Assembly (NCBI RefSeq): GCF_030384665.1
Contig: NC_083676.1
Coordinates: 1-64,000, forward strand
Length of the DNA stretch: 64,000 nt
Origin: Lodderomyces elongisporus
Taxonomy: Eukaryota > Ascomycota > Pichiomycetes > Serinales > Debaryomycetaceae
Direction: 5' to 3'
Shown piece after piece: positions 10,058 through 20,428 of this stretch. A program made the position numbers and the translations under genes. The notes under the pieces were generated by a model. That model saw only the letters and a program-made list of their open reading frames with translations, was not told the DNA's origin and ran no database searches. Every line of letters starts with the position of its first letter. The stretch's first letter is position 1.

Positions 10058-12023
10058 CTATTCACTCTTCTGGTCAACTGACGTGCTCAGCGGCGAAGTT
10101 ACAACAATTACAGGATCTTCCTCGGCTGCCGGGATCACGGGTTTCCCAATAAGTTCCATGGGACTAGTCTTGGGACTGCTCATGGTACTAGGTCGGTGAG
10201 CTTCATGAAAATACAACTCGTCTGCATCTGACCCTACCCCATCTGAGACTTCGTACTCTAAATCAGATTCACCAGGAATGGACTCCGTGGCATTATGCTT
10301 GAACCCCATCACGATATCCTCGTGTTGTGGTGCAGCACTTAGACTTTTAGAATGCTGTCTTTGGAACCGGGGAGTCAATTGTTGTTGCTGCTGTTGTTGT
10401 TGTTGTTTCTGCACAACCTGACTAGATGATGATCCTGATGCAGTTTCTTCTACTGACAGCTGACCTTTCTGTGCCTCATAAGTGGCTTCGGAATTTGAGA
10501 GCGAGTCTTGTGGCCCAATCTCATCTGCAGAGACATTCACATCTAAACTTGTTGCAATTGGTGGTGCTGGAGGTGGCGGCGATGGTTCCTTGTGCGATGG
10601 CAACAATTTATACGAATACTGAATCAAAAATTCAACCACTAGTTGTGACAATGCATACTCTTCAGGGTCAAGATCATGGTTTGGATGCGAGAGTATCAGT
10701 GGCTGGAAAATGGCAGCAAGGTTGCGCGCACTCATCAAGTTTCGTTCCAGGTTGCTCTGCACCATAGCAAGTAAGTCCAAGATGTAAAATAAAAGTTGTT
10801 TCGATGATATTGGGAGGTTGTTTAATAATACTCGGTAGATGTCGATAGCAGTGTGTACATCATTAGTGAGTTTCTTGTAGTTCTTTGTCTTTTTCTTTTT
10901 CTGCTTATTGGAGAAATCTTCTTGACTACTTTGGGGAATGGATAGCAGGAGGGTTGGTTGTTGAAGTGAAGCAGTAATTGTCGAAGCAGGAGCAGTTTGT
11001 GCAGTTTGTGCAGTTTGTGCAGTAAGCGAAGTTGGAACTGCTTGAGAATCTGGTACAGTATTTGGTGTAGCTCTTGCGTTGCTCAGGCTTTCTGCATTCA
11101 CAGACAGCGCATGACTATCGTTATGACGTCCCATGTTGGCTTCAGTCAACATCTGTGACGAGTCTCCTTCACTTTTCTTTCGAAGACTCCTCGTTGGATT
11201 CTCTGCCTTGTACTTCATATAGCTTATAATTCTAGGTCGTTCTTTCAAAACAACTCTAAACTCTTCATAAACATCAAGAGGAATCAATGGTTCAGGCAAT
11301 GCATTCAAGTACCTTCGCAAGATTGATGCTGCGTCATGAACAGTATACCCATCCCAGATCAACTTCTTACCATAATCAGGAGGTGTATTGAATATAACTT
11401 GCAACTCCTTTAATCGTTTTGAAGAGCCACCAACACGAAATATTCCTTCAACTGTCAATCCATTCTTTTTCAAGTATACTCCGCACTTGGCAACAACAAT
11501 GGGTATCTCACCATACTGCAAGCCACTCGTCTGGTCATCTGATGATAATACCGAGATCTTGGCTGCTGCCTCGGAAAGCGCTTGTTGTAATGGTACACCA
11601 AAATACTTTGAGTTTTCGTCAACTAGCGAATTGCTCTGCAAAAAGGAGTCGCGATGATTACGTATACTATTCTCAGAGTTGGATCGTACTCTAGAAACAT
11701 TGTTTGTTGATCTCAGTTTGTGGTTCAATATAGGTCGCAAGAAATCGTGCGTTGATGATGATGCAGTCGGTGAAGTGCCCAAATAATTCGAAGTTGAAAA
11801 GCCCGACTGCGCATTGTTGTGCAGCAGTATCGACTGTCGCTGGTGGGAAGGCAGTGGGATATAGTTTGATGGAGACGGGGAGATTGCTCCCGGCTCTAAG
11901 TTCCCACTGATACTCGATGACATTGGGATGCTATTGTTGTTAATGTTGTTATTGTTGTTTGTGTTGGAGGGAATATTCAACGGACTTCGCTGTGGTTGAA
12001 GACGTGGCATCTGTTGTTGCTGT

Positions 12024-12055
<32 letters not shown>

Positions 12056-12268
12056 TTGTTGCTGCTGAAGTTGCTGCATTGATGAAGACGGAACTATTGA
12101 TGGAAATGCTCCTGCATTTATCAGTTTCGTGGGTGAAAACTTTGAACTGGCATTGTCTGAGTCGCTAATCTCATTAACTGAGTCATTGGATAAAAGATGT
12201 GATCGTTTCAAACTCTTGGCCCATCCAAAGATGGATGAGCTCCTATTGGGGGATGAGGAGTGACTCAT
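10058..12268 (-). CDS. RhoGAP of the Sac7/Bag7 type
   Basis: 736-aa GTPase-activating protein for Rho1-type GTPases, controlling cell-wall integrity and actin. The first real ATG is at 12268; a longer frame to 12316 would need a TTG start. The N-terminus has Ser-rich sequence and a poly-Gln run. The RhoGAP domain (about residues 220-560) contains FGVPLQQAL, the arginine-finger motif EGIFRVGGSSKR, and ASILRRYLNALPEPLIPLD. It is then interrupted by a low-complexity, Lys-rich insert of about 120 aa before LMSARNLAAIFQPLILSHP and FLIQYSYKLLP. An insert at this place is also seen in S. cerevisiae Sac7/Bag7, so it is a family trait. The C-terminal tail is Gln- and Pro-rich. SAC7 and BAG7 cannot be separated here. 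Confidence 0.88.
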
Positions 12269-15101
12269 CTTGGTTGCTGTGAGCGTGAGTGAGTGAGTGT
12301 GTGAGTGTGTGTTCAAATGCTATCGATAAGTCGGCTATCTAAACAAAATAATAATAAAATTAGAAAAGTAACCTGTCAAAAGTTGCTTAATACAACTACT
12401 TTTCTTAAAGTATTGTCCCAGTTGATGCTGTTGATGCTGTTGATGCTGTTGTTGCTGTTGGTGGTAGTGGTGGTGGTAAAGGGGGAATAGTGGGTTTTCT
12501 TTGAAGAAATGCAAGATAATTATGTATGCCTGTTTACATATACGGGCTCTCCGTTTTCCAGGCTGTATCTCTCGCACTTTTGCACTTTTGCACTTTTCTC
12601 TCTCTCTCTCTTTCTTTCGCTCGATTTTTCTAATTCTGTGTCGCGCTGTGTCTCTGCTACTTTTTGTGCTAGATGATTTTTTGGTTTTTTATTTTATTAA
12701 ATTTTAAATTTTTAATCTATGTAGTTTGATTTGTGTAATTCACGTTCTTAACTGTATGGACTAGACGTGAAATAGGATGATTATGAATCTCCCCCACTTC
12801 CCGAAATACGTAGGCTTGCTATTTTCAAAGAGAAGGAAGAAAATATGGAGGAAAAATAAAGAGAGGGCAAATAAAAAGGGAGAAAACATGAAAGAAAGAA
12901 AGAAAAGAAAGGAAATGAAGGAAATGAAATAGCTGTTAATCGGTAGCTTGTTGCTGTAGTGATTTGATTACAGATATGCAGCACTGACGTGTTTGCCACC
13001 CTGAAACATTGCCCCGAAAGTTCAAGGGGGAACACTGCATTGATGACTGACAGGCAAGAGATGAATTTATATATTTGCTTGACGGAGTAGAGTACGAAGC
13101 CCATTTTATTTATTTTTTTCTTTTTTCTTACTGCGAATCACCAACGGAGTATTCAACAAGCTGCATACGCTGCAAGTAATACATCTGCTATCAACGCTAG
13201 GAGCTTATATCGCTTTCATAATCTTTTGTACTACCACCACTTTCATCACCATGGAAACATCTCTGCTTCATTCCCCTGATCTATCTTCTAATCTATTCTT
13301 TTTACTCTATTATCCACCAACGATTGTGTTTCAGCTTCTGCAAACAATTGCCTTTATTTACCATGGCTTTTGTTTTCATTTTTCCAATTTCTCTTTGTTT
13401 TACTCAGGTTGCTATTTTTACATTTGTCTGGAAAAACCTTTACAGCAATTATCTCACCCCTCGGATCTACAGCTACAGCTCCCCACATTATCTCTCTGGT
13501 TTTCCCATAGCCATTCTTAATATCATCAGTCATTGATATGTTGCAGTCAAGCAAATCTATTACGTGTATATGCTATACATATAACTTTTTCTTTATTTTG
13601 TCTAAAAAAAAATAGAAAACAACAACAATCCACAACCGACGAATTATACGTTTATTACTTGCATTGTAGATACAAAGTACCTTTAGTAAAGAAATACATA
13701 CACAAACAGACACATTAAAATTGAAATAGGGGTTTGTAAGATACCGATAAAAATATTTACACCACACCATCAAGGATCCCTATCATGGTCAAAACACTTG
13801 ACATGAGTGGCTAAAGAAACAAAGCAAAACAAATCAAATCAAGAAAGAGAAAAAGAAGGGAGAAATAAGGGAAAAAGTTTGGAGAAAGCAGTGTATATAG
13901 ACGGGGGTAAAACAGCTTCCTTTAATCTGTCTCCTCCTACTCCTCCTCCTCCCCCACTGACACTTCGCTCCGCTATCCTCTTTTGCCTGTTCATTTCCAA
14001 ACTCATCTACTAAATCAATCTACTTTCATATCAATGTGTTAAATGTTCTTTCTTGTATTGGATCTACCAACTTAAAAGTATACGTATTAACCCATTCTCA
14101 TTATACTCTCTAATCCACTTGCTTTCCTTTTAACCTATGTCCTGGAAGCTATTGGTAGTTACATAGATTGGGTGAAGGTAGCACAAGTCTATAGAGACAA
14201 AAAAAAAAGACAATGCAAGAGGTTTGAAATTCTTTGGTTGTTAATATCAACAACGACAATGGTTGGCAGCAACTACTGTGCTGTTAGATAGACTTGAAAC
14301 TGCTTATCTATTTTTAGAATGGGTATGCAAAAACGGTTTTTTTTTTTTGTATTCGTATCCCGTCTGTAAAATTTAAATAGGATTAGCAAAAGTGTTTATC
14401 ACCTATTTTCTATTAATTTTTTCTATTAATTTTTTTTGGAGTGACAAGTACATTGGTGCAGCCTTATTTACCTATGATGTAATTCACAAACACACATCAA
14501 TGATGTGGCTAAAACAGCTGAAGATTGTTCAAATGTGTATATAAGAGCATGGTTAGAAATGCTTCAACATGCTTCAACACGTTTCAGTATACTTTAATGT
14601 GCATGTTTACTGTTCCTTTCCTCTCCTCCCCTCCCCCAACACACACTCCAACTCATTAAAATATGTTTCTCAATCGGTACCAACTTTTTACAAAGTGGGA
14701 AGGAACAACACAACAATAAACAAATATATGGAATAAATACATACAGAAACTCACTACAACAGCACCCCAAACTTATTCCAAACCATAAATCACAATATTT
14801 TATTTAAAATTTTATTGCGTGAGATTGCGGTCCAAAAATAAATAATAATATAAATAAATATATATATATATACATATATATATAGAAAGGATTGGGAACA
14901 AACAAGCCTTGCAATTTGTGCGAGAGAGAGTGCAAAAAAAAAAGAACAAACCATAAATTATACATTATACACACTTACTTTTCCAATTGTGTGTGTGGAT
15001 CTAGATTCATCAAATTGTTTTTTTCTTTTTTGGTTTGTCACCAAGTTGTTCACATGTTCTCCTATATTGCTCAACAAATGTCACGTGAAGAGAAAAACAT
15101 A
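12269..15101. other. Gene-poor gap upstream of RhoGAP gene
   Basis: 2.8 kb with only short unsupported ORFs. Near the gene are a CTGTTGATG-type repeat (about 12419-12475) and a pyrimidine-rich stretch at 12595-12660. The rest is AT-rich with homopolymer runs and TA microsatellites near 14862-14884. No tRNA B-box was seen. It may hold regulatory DNA or a non-coding RNA, but nothing in the sequence demonstrates either. Confidence 0.5.
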
Positions 15102-15106
15102 GTATT

Positions 15107-15558
15107 TGTCAGACTTAAGTAGTGTTCGGTATGCTTAAAGTCTGCACAGTAATAGTGATATTACTTAGTTTTGTGTGTGAACTAAAGATATAACATTAGA
15201 AAGTTATTATATTAAGAGTTAGTGGATCTAAAGCTATCTACTCTAAAGTTAGTTAAGAAAGGTATAAAGGGGTTATTTGTAGAGGAGACACGAGGGCATA
15301 TTTATACTGTTCTGCTAAGCTCAAGTCTTTGGGTAATTGAGTATAGTGGCTACTGTCAATTACTTGCAGACAGGACTCTATTCATGTTGTTTCAGGTTGA
15401 GTTGTAATACGAGGTTGCATTGTAGTTAAGGAGGTAGAGGTTTAGCTAATACCCTACACAACCTTAATGGGTGCAACCGGTCGTGTATAATAGCCTATGT
15501 GAAACAGTTAGGTGAAACAATCAGATGAAACAGTCATTTAGGTAGTCCGGTTCTGACA
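15107..15558. mobile_element. Solo LTR (452 bp) of an LTR retrotransposon
   Basis: The element begins TGTCAGA (15107-15113) and ends TCTGACA (15552-15558), a 7-bp perfect inverted terminus with the diagnostic TG...CA ends. It is flanked by a 5-bp direct repeat, GTATT, at 15102-15106 and 15559-15563, the target-site duplication size of Ty1/copia and Ty3/gypsy integrases. The interior is visibly G-richer than its AT-rich surroundings. It contains a TATA-like GGTATAAAGG at 15261-15270 and three related GTGAAACA-type repeats at 15498-15534. No internal retrotransposon coding sequence is adjacent, so it is a solo LTR left by LTR-LTR recombination. The TATA suggests plus orientation. The family cannot be assigned from the LTR alone. 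Confidence 0.88.
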
Positions 15559-15563
15559 GTATT

Positions 15564-16297
15564 TGATATATTAGAATAGTTACCATATTTGATTGTCTTT
15601 CCCTTTGTTGTTGTTTTTTTTTTTCTTTGTTTTTATGTTCTCTCAATTATCAACTTGTTTAAATATCAAAACGTCTATGTAGTAATTCGCTATCAGTTTA
15701 TCCGCTGAAATCATATATGAGACTTTTCAAAATGCAATGTCCTTTTTTCTCTTTTGAGAACTAACTCCACATAGAATATATACAGTATCTAACAATGCAT
15801 AGCAAATTGTAAACACGATTGAAACATGCCAAAAATCTGAATAAATCATACCTTGAAGATGTATTAGACTTTGATTAAGTTTGTCCTCGAAAGACTGGAG
15901 AAAACAAACTCGCAATTTCCAAAAAAAATTCCAAACACAGTCTTTGAACAAGTCAGTTTCCTCAAATGTAAAACCAAAACTTTGTACTTTTTCAGAACGC
16001 ATACTTATAATACAACAAAAGAAGAAATTGTGCTTGTTGTGCTTGTTGTGCTTGGTGTGCTTGTTGTGCTTGGTGTGCTTGTTGTGCTTGGTGTGCTTGT
16101 TGTGGTTGTTGTGATTGTTGTGGTCAAAAATTTTGGTACCACCGAAAGACTAATATTCAAATCAAATACTTCAAAATTTTAGCCTCTTGGCCTGATGTAA
16201 AACCAAATATGCATCTTGCACCTTGCAACTCTACCATACACAATACTCAGTCTTCCTAGCTCTTTCTATTTTCTTCTTTTCTCAGTCCATATTTATA
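15564..16297. other. Gap between solo LTR and RCN1 3' end
   Basis: 734 bp, AT-rich, no supported ORF. It includes a 9-bp tandem repeat at 16028-16124, listed separately. Confidence 0.45.
16028..16124. repeat. 9-bp tandem repeat, TGTGCTTGT/TGTGCTTGG alternating
   Basis: About ten units, the TGT and GGT variants partly alternating to give an 18-bp higher-order period. It lies about 170 bp beyond the RCN1 stop codon. Confidence 0.85.
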
Positions 16298-16945
16298 TCA
16301 CACAGGAGGCATTGATGTTTTCGGGAGTTTCTCCTCCACCAATTCATGGTCAGCTTTGTCCAAGATAATGGCTGGTACGCCATTATCTATCCCATTAAAG
16401 AGTAGCTCAGGCTCAATTTCAAGATCAATGGTTCTCCCTGTCTTGGGTTCCAGATGCACCTTTTCCACCATACTAGTGTTACCTAGTCTCTGCCATAATA
16501 AATTAGAAAGCTCCTCTGGTGAGTATATATCCACTTGATTGGGCCCTTCTTCCATCTTGCCCCAATCATTCCATTCTCCTTGTGGACTCATTGGCGGACT
16601 AATAAGGAAACGTTTCAGATTTAGGTCATGCGGAAGCTCAAGGTATGTTTTCTCTTGGTATCCCGTTGTTGCTGAATCCAATTCAGCCTTGTTGATATCA
16701 AAGTTGTTATCCTTGATGCTAAACGATACATTCACATGAGGCATATGTTGAGAAATCACCGCCTTGACTCGAATGGCTACTGAGGCTGATTCACATATGA
16801 GGATTATTCTAGACAATTTGGACAAGATCACCAACTCAATGAGATCATTCTCATTAGACAATAGACTGACTAGCTCATTGGGTGAGTCTAAACTTGCTTG
16901 ACTAAGATTCGTCAAAATAAGGGAATTTGTAGGGTCTCTAGGCAT
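16298..16945 (-). CDS. RCN1: Calcipressin, regulator of calcineurin
   Basis: 215-aa RCAN/calcipressin family protein, a cytosolic inhibitor and modulator of the phosphatase calcineurin. The N-terminal half is an RRM-like fold (TNSLILTNLS at 6-15; LSRIILICESASVAIRVK around 44-61). The family hallmark ISPPMSPQGEW is at residues 115-125, corresponding to the SPPxSPP calcineurin-binding and phosphorylation signature. The C-terminus is acidic and ends in MPPV. Start at the first ATG. It is divergent from the Artemis-like gene across an 829-bp intergenic region. Length matches yeast Rcn1 (about 210 aa). Confidence 0.9.
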   Translation of the reverse strand: MPRDPTNSLILTNLSQASLDSPNELVSLLSNENDLIELVILSKLSRIILICESASVAIRVKAVISQHMPHVNVSFSIKDNNFDINKAELDSATTGYQEKTYLELPHDLNLKRFLISPPMSPQGEWNDWGKMEEGPNQVDIYSPEELSNLLWQRLGNTSMVEKVHLEPKTGRTIDLEIEPELLFNGIDNGVPAIILDKADHELVEEKLPKTSMPPV

Positions 16946-17774
16946 TTTCTCAAAAAAAAAAAAAGAAGAAAGAAGGAAAACGGAAGGAAACCGAAGTAGA
17001 ATAGAAGGAAAAGAAAGTAGATGTTGCCACAGATTTGAGTTATATTTCGAACTGAAAAATATAAAAAATAAATTAAATAAAAAAATAGAAAATAATAAGA
17101 ATTAAAATAAAAATAAAAATAATAAGAATAAAGGAATTTGACATACCTTACGCGCACTGGATTATGCTACCACGAATCAACGTCTACTCTGATCTAATAA
17201 CTTTTTCAACATTAAAATTCACATTGGGATAAGTAAATAGATAAGCTCAATCATTGTCGAATACCTAAAGCCAAAACATTGTACTAGTACATATTTTGAA
17301 GAACACAACAGCACACACACCAACAATGTAAGATCAGGATATGCTATTGGTGTAATTGTGAGGTTATAATGTTATTATATATGAGTACACAAAAATATCA
17401 CTTACCACATGCATACTACACATTAGTTTTCAATCTCAGACTTGTCACGAGTAAGCAAATATCAACACATAAGTTTACTTGTTTTTGTTATATACTCGTC
17501 GAAATTAAGCCATAAATAAATCATTCACTTCTCTATATAGTTGAGTAAAATATAACAGCTTTGATTTTCTTCTTCAATATCCTACTGTTCCTCCTCCTCC
17601 TCCTCCTCCTCCTCCTCATCTGTAATTTTCTTAATAGTGCTACCGAACCAAGGCTTGGGAACTAGCGTTCCACTATTCGTTTCAGAATGACGATTAGTTA
17701 GTGCGCTACCAAAACATTTTGTATATGCACAGCGGCAACACGCTTACTTCTTTTCAAGAACAAAGCTAAGCTGC
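16946..17774. promoter_or_regulatory. Divergent promoter region, RCN1 / Artemis-like gene
   Basis: 829 bp, AT-rich, with A-rich tracts at 16951-16975 and 17055-17130 and a (TCC)n microsatellite at 17589-17617 on the plus strand. I saw no calcineurin-response (Crz1) site that I could support. Confidence 0.4.
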
Positions 17775-19712
17775 ATGAGTTGCAACAACAACTTCAACGG
17801 TGAGATAACCGAGATTCCTGGAGTATACGTTGACAAGTTTAATTCTAGAGGCAAACTATTCTTTCTCACACACAGTCATGAGGATCACTTACAGGGATTA
17901 CTCAATCAATCATTCTGCAAACGCGTTTACTGCTCAAAACTCACAAGGGACATCATCAAACTAGATCCAAAGTACAAGAATAAAGTCAAGTACCTTGTTG
18001 CAAAAGAGTTTAACAATCCGTTTCAGTTAAGTACAAATGCGTTTACTGTTACAGTCACAATGATTGAAACATATCATTGTCCCGGGTCGGCTATGTTTCT
18101 ATTTGAGACTGGAAACAGTGCTTGCCTTGTTACTGGCGATATAAGGGCTGAAGAATGGTGGACATCTTCGTTGGTGAAGAACCGGTACTTGTTTCCATAC
18201 ATCAAAGGATTCAAATCGCTAGACACTATTTATTTAGATACTACTTTTGCATACAGAGGAGAACCATACATATCAATACCTCCCAATAGTGACGGAATTG
18301 CCAACTTGATAAACCTTTTGAAACTATATCCAGAAGGTAAGTATGGTCCAAGCTGCAACCACCGGGGCAACAACAATAAAAAGAATGATAATCGCAATAA
18401 CAGTGAAAATGAAGAGAAAGAATGTAGAGAGATTGCATTTTCTTTTCTAAATACTGTTTCTGGCTCGGAGGAGGCTTGGTTCCAAGTTGCTGACTATTTC
18501 AAAACTGATTTGAAAGTACCTAAATCAATTCGGAAAAGGATTTCTTTGTTGGAACAGGCTCAGAGTCATGAGCACCATTACAAACAGCAACAGCACCACC
18601 AACAGCACCACCACCAGCAGCATTCATTATCTTCTCAACAAGGAAGTAGGTTAATTGCAGTAGGGGATGTTGAAGCACAAGTGGTAATTACAATAAAGCA
18701 TGCAATAAACTACACCATCGGAGAGTACCAGGAATATTATTCCCCTATTGACATGTCCTTGTTAAATACATCGCTTCTTGAACCAAAAGAAAATACAAAG
18801 AGTGGACACTCAATATACGTTTACGATAATAGGCAGTACATTAAGCCAAACACTGACTCTTTACTGAATCAAAACCTGCAGCATCTTCTACCCACAACCA
18901 TACTTCTTGTTTTCTCACGACACTCTTCATACCAAGAATCCATCAACTTTGTGCGCCTATTCATACCCAAACTGGTCTACCCCTGTGTTTCTTCTGCCCA
19001 ATTTTGGAAAACAGGATTTTCCATAGAAAGGGTATTTGGAAAAGTATGTCTGTCTGAATCACATAGATATGATATAGAAATGCGAAACAAATACGGAGAG
19101 CCACTTGTAAACTTGGCCACACCAGTAACATGCGTTGATCCATGGCACCAAAATGTTTCTGAAAAGCCATTTAAGGGACAATTACATTTCCAAACTAGTT
19201 CTGAATACCAGACATGGCGACACAATTTCTTTGGAGAAAATTTAATCTCTGGTAGAAGAGAAGCACGGTATCGTGATATTATTCAATATCATCAAAAGCA
19301 AAAGTATGCTTATGAAAGCGACGATGACAATGAAACTACTATTACTAATTCTACTATTACTACTAATACTACTACTACCACTTCAGAAACTCCAGACACG
19401 TGTTCGAATCAAAGCTCGTTCAATGATTCCGGTAAGTCCACCAAATCATTACCTGATCCATTACCTGAAGCTTTAACTAAAGGTGACGCGACCTTACCCA
19501 ATACTGTAATTAATAACGTCACTAAAGATTGTGAAAATCAAACAGGTTTAAGTAATTGGCAAAAGAAGCGCTTACACGCCTCAGTACATTCGCAAGAACA
19601 AACTCTAGTTTCCCCTTTACTCAATCACAACCGCATTGCAAAGATATCCAAACAATTGAAACAAGACCGACGTAATTGGAAAAGATTCAAGCTCAAGTGT
19701 TTGCATAGTTGA
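17775..19712 (+). CDS. SNM1/Artemis-type metallo-beta-lactamase nuclease
   Basis: 645-aa beta-CASP nuclease of the SNM1/Pso2/Artemis family, which processes DNA ends and cross-links. Motif 2 is THSHEDH (H33, H35, D37, H38), motif 3 is H101 in YHCPGSAM, and motif 4 is D122 in VTGDIR. These supply the metal ligands. YLDTTFAY and the beta-CASP HSSYQESINFVRLF block follow. There is no N-terminal zinc finger or long extension as in S. cerevisiae Pso2, and the compact start plus HSHEDH wording is closer to Artemis (DCLRE1C). A His/Gln-rich insert (about 255-285) and a Ser/Thr/Asn tail are low-complexity additions. Start at the first ATG. A Pso2 role in cross-link repair cannot be excluded. Confidence 0.85.
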   Translation: MSCNNNFNGEITEIPGVYVDKFNSRGKLFFLTHSHEDHLQGLLNQSFCKRVYCSKLTRDIIKLDPKYKNKVKYLVAKEFNNPFQLSTNAFTVTVTMIETYHCPGSAMFLFETGNSACLVTGDIRAEEWWTSSLVKNRYLFPYIKGFKSLDTIYLDTTFAYRGEPYISIPPNSDGIANLINLLKLYPEGKYGPSCNHRGNNNKKNDNRNNSENEEKECREIAFSFLNTVSGSEEAWFQVADYFKTDLKVPKSIRKRISLLEQAQSHEHHYKQQQHHQQHHHQQHSLSSQQGSRLIAVGDVEAQVVITIKHAINYTIGEYQEYYSPIDMSLLNTSLLEPKENTKSGHSIYVYDNRQYIKPNTDSLLNQNLQHLLPTTILLVFSRHSSYQESINFVRLFIPKLVYPCVSSAQFWKTGFSIERVFGKVCLSESHRYDIEMRNKYGEPLVNLATPVTCVDPWHQNVSEKPFKGQLHFQTSSEYQTWRHNFFGENLISGRREARYRDIIQYHQKQKYAYESDDDNETTITNSTITTNTTTTTSETPDTCSNQSSFNDSGKSTKSLPDPLPEALTKGDATLPNTVINNVTKDCENQTGLSNWQKKRLHASVHSQEQTLVSPLLNHNRIAKISKQLKQDRRNWKRFKLKCLHS

Positions 19713-20428
19713 CTATTTTCTTAATAATGAATATTACTTGCTGTGTATTTGAAAAGATAAAACGAATGCAAAAAAAAAAGAAGAGAAAAAGAGTAATGAC
19801 ATGAGCAAGATAAATAAACCATAACAAGTATTCAAATTTCTTTAGCCGAAGCAGCAAAGCAACCTCTTTTAGTTAACTTTTTTTTTTCTAAAGCAAATAA
19901 ATATACAAAACACTTCCTACTGGTGACTTCTTTCTACAACTAAAAATTCTCTCCCATTTCAATTTCCCATTAAGAAACCATCTCGTAATCTACTTCAAAT
20001 ACATCTCAAACCTTCATTATCAAAGTCAAAACTGGCCACGATTACATCATTTTGTACAAATAATTATTGTTAAAAAAAACAAAAGAAGAAGAACAACAAA
20101 AAGCAGTGGCAATGATCTGCATGGCTGCTAAAAATCACCCACCGTTTTTGCTTGTCCCTATTTCTTTTTTGTCTTTATTTTTATAATTTTTTTAATGTTT
20201 TTTATTTTTTGGTTTGTTTCCAATCTTTTAATTTTTGTTATATTCTTTTTTTTTTTTGCCCTGAATATTGATTCTATGACAGCGCTCGCGTAACTTGATC
20301 TTTTGTTGCCGACAACCTATTAATCATTTACCATTAATTCCCCCCCCCCCCCCCCACTCTTTGCTCTCCGCCCTGCACTCTATTGAATTGACTTGAAAGG
20401 GCACTCAACAACTTACATAGAAATCGCA
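19713..20428. promoter_or_regulatory. AKL1 upstream region
   Basis: 716 bp between two plus-strand genes. T-rich from 20160 to 20260, then a run of about 16 C (20340-20355) some 75 bp before the AKL1 ATG. No TATA recognised. Confidence 0.4.
20340..20355. repeat. Poly-C run (about 16)
   Basis: Rare long C homopolymer in an AT-rich promoter, about 75 bp before the AKL1 ATG; its length is likely uncertain in any assembly. Confidence 0.9.

Noticed and set aside
12992..13000. PACE-like site (GGTGGCAAA on the minus strand)
   Set aside because: No proteasome-related gene is near; it lies about 720 bp from the RhoGAP start and a 9-mer match is expected by chance at this scale.
13354..13554. 66-codon minus-strand frame with a mixed-charge sequence
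   Set aside because: Begins with TTG, no ATG in reach, and no known motif.
20393..20428. Upstream extension of AKL1 from a TTG
   Set aside because: Non-ATG start, next to a poly-C run; the ATG at 20429 leads directly into the kinase domain. The same reasoning applies to TTG-started extensions of the RhoGAP gene, EMW1 and CTK3.
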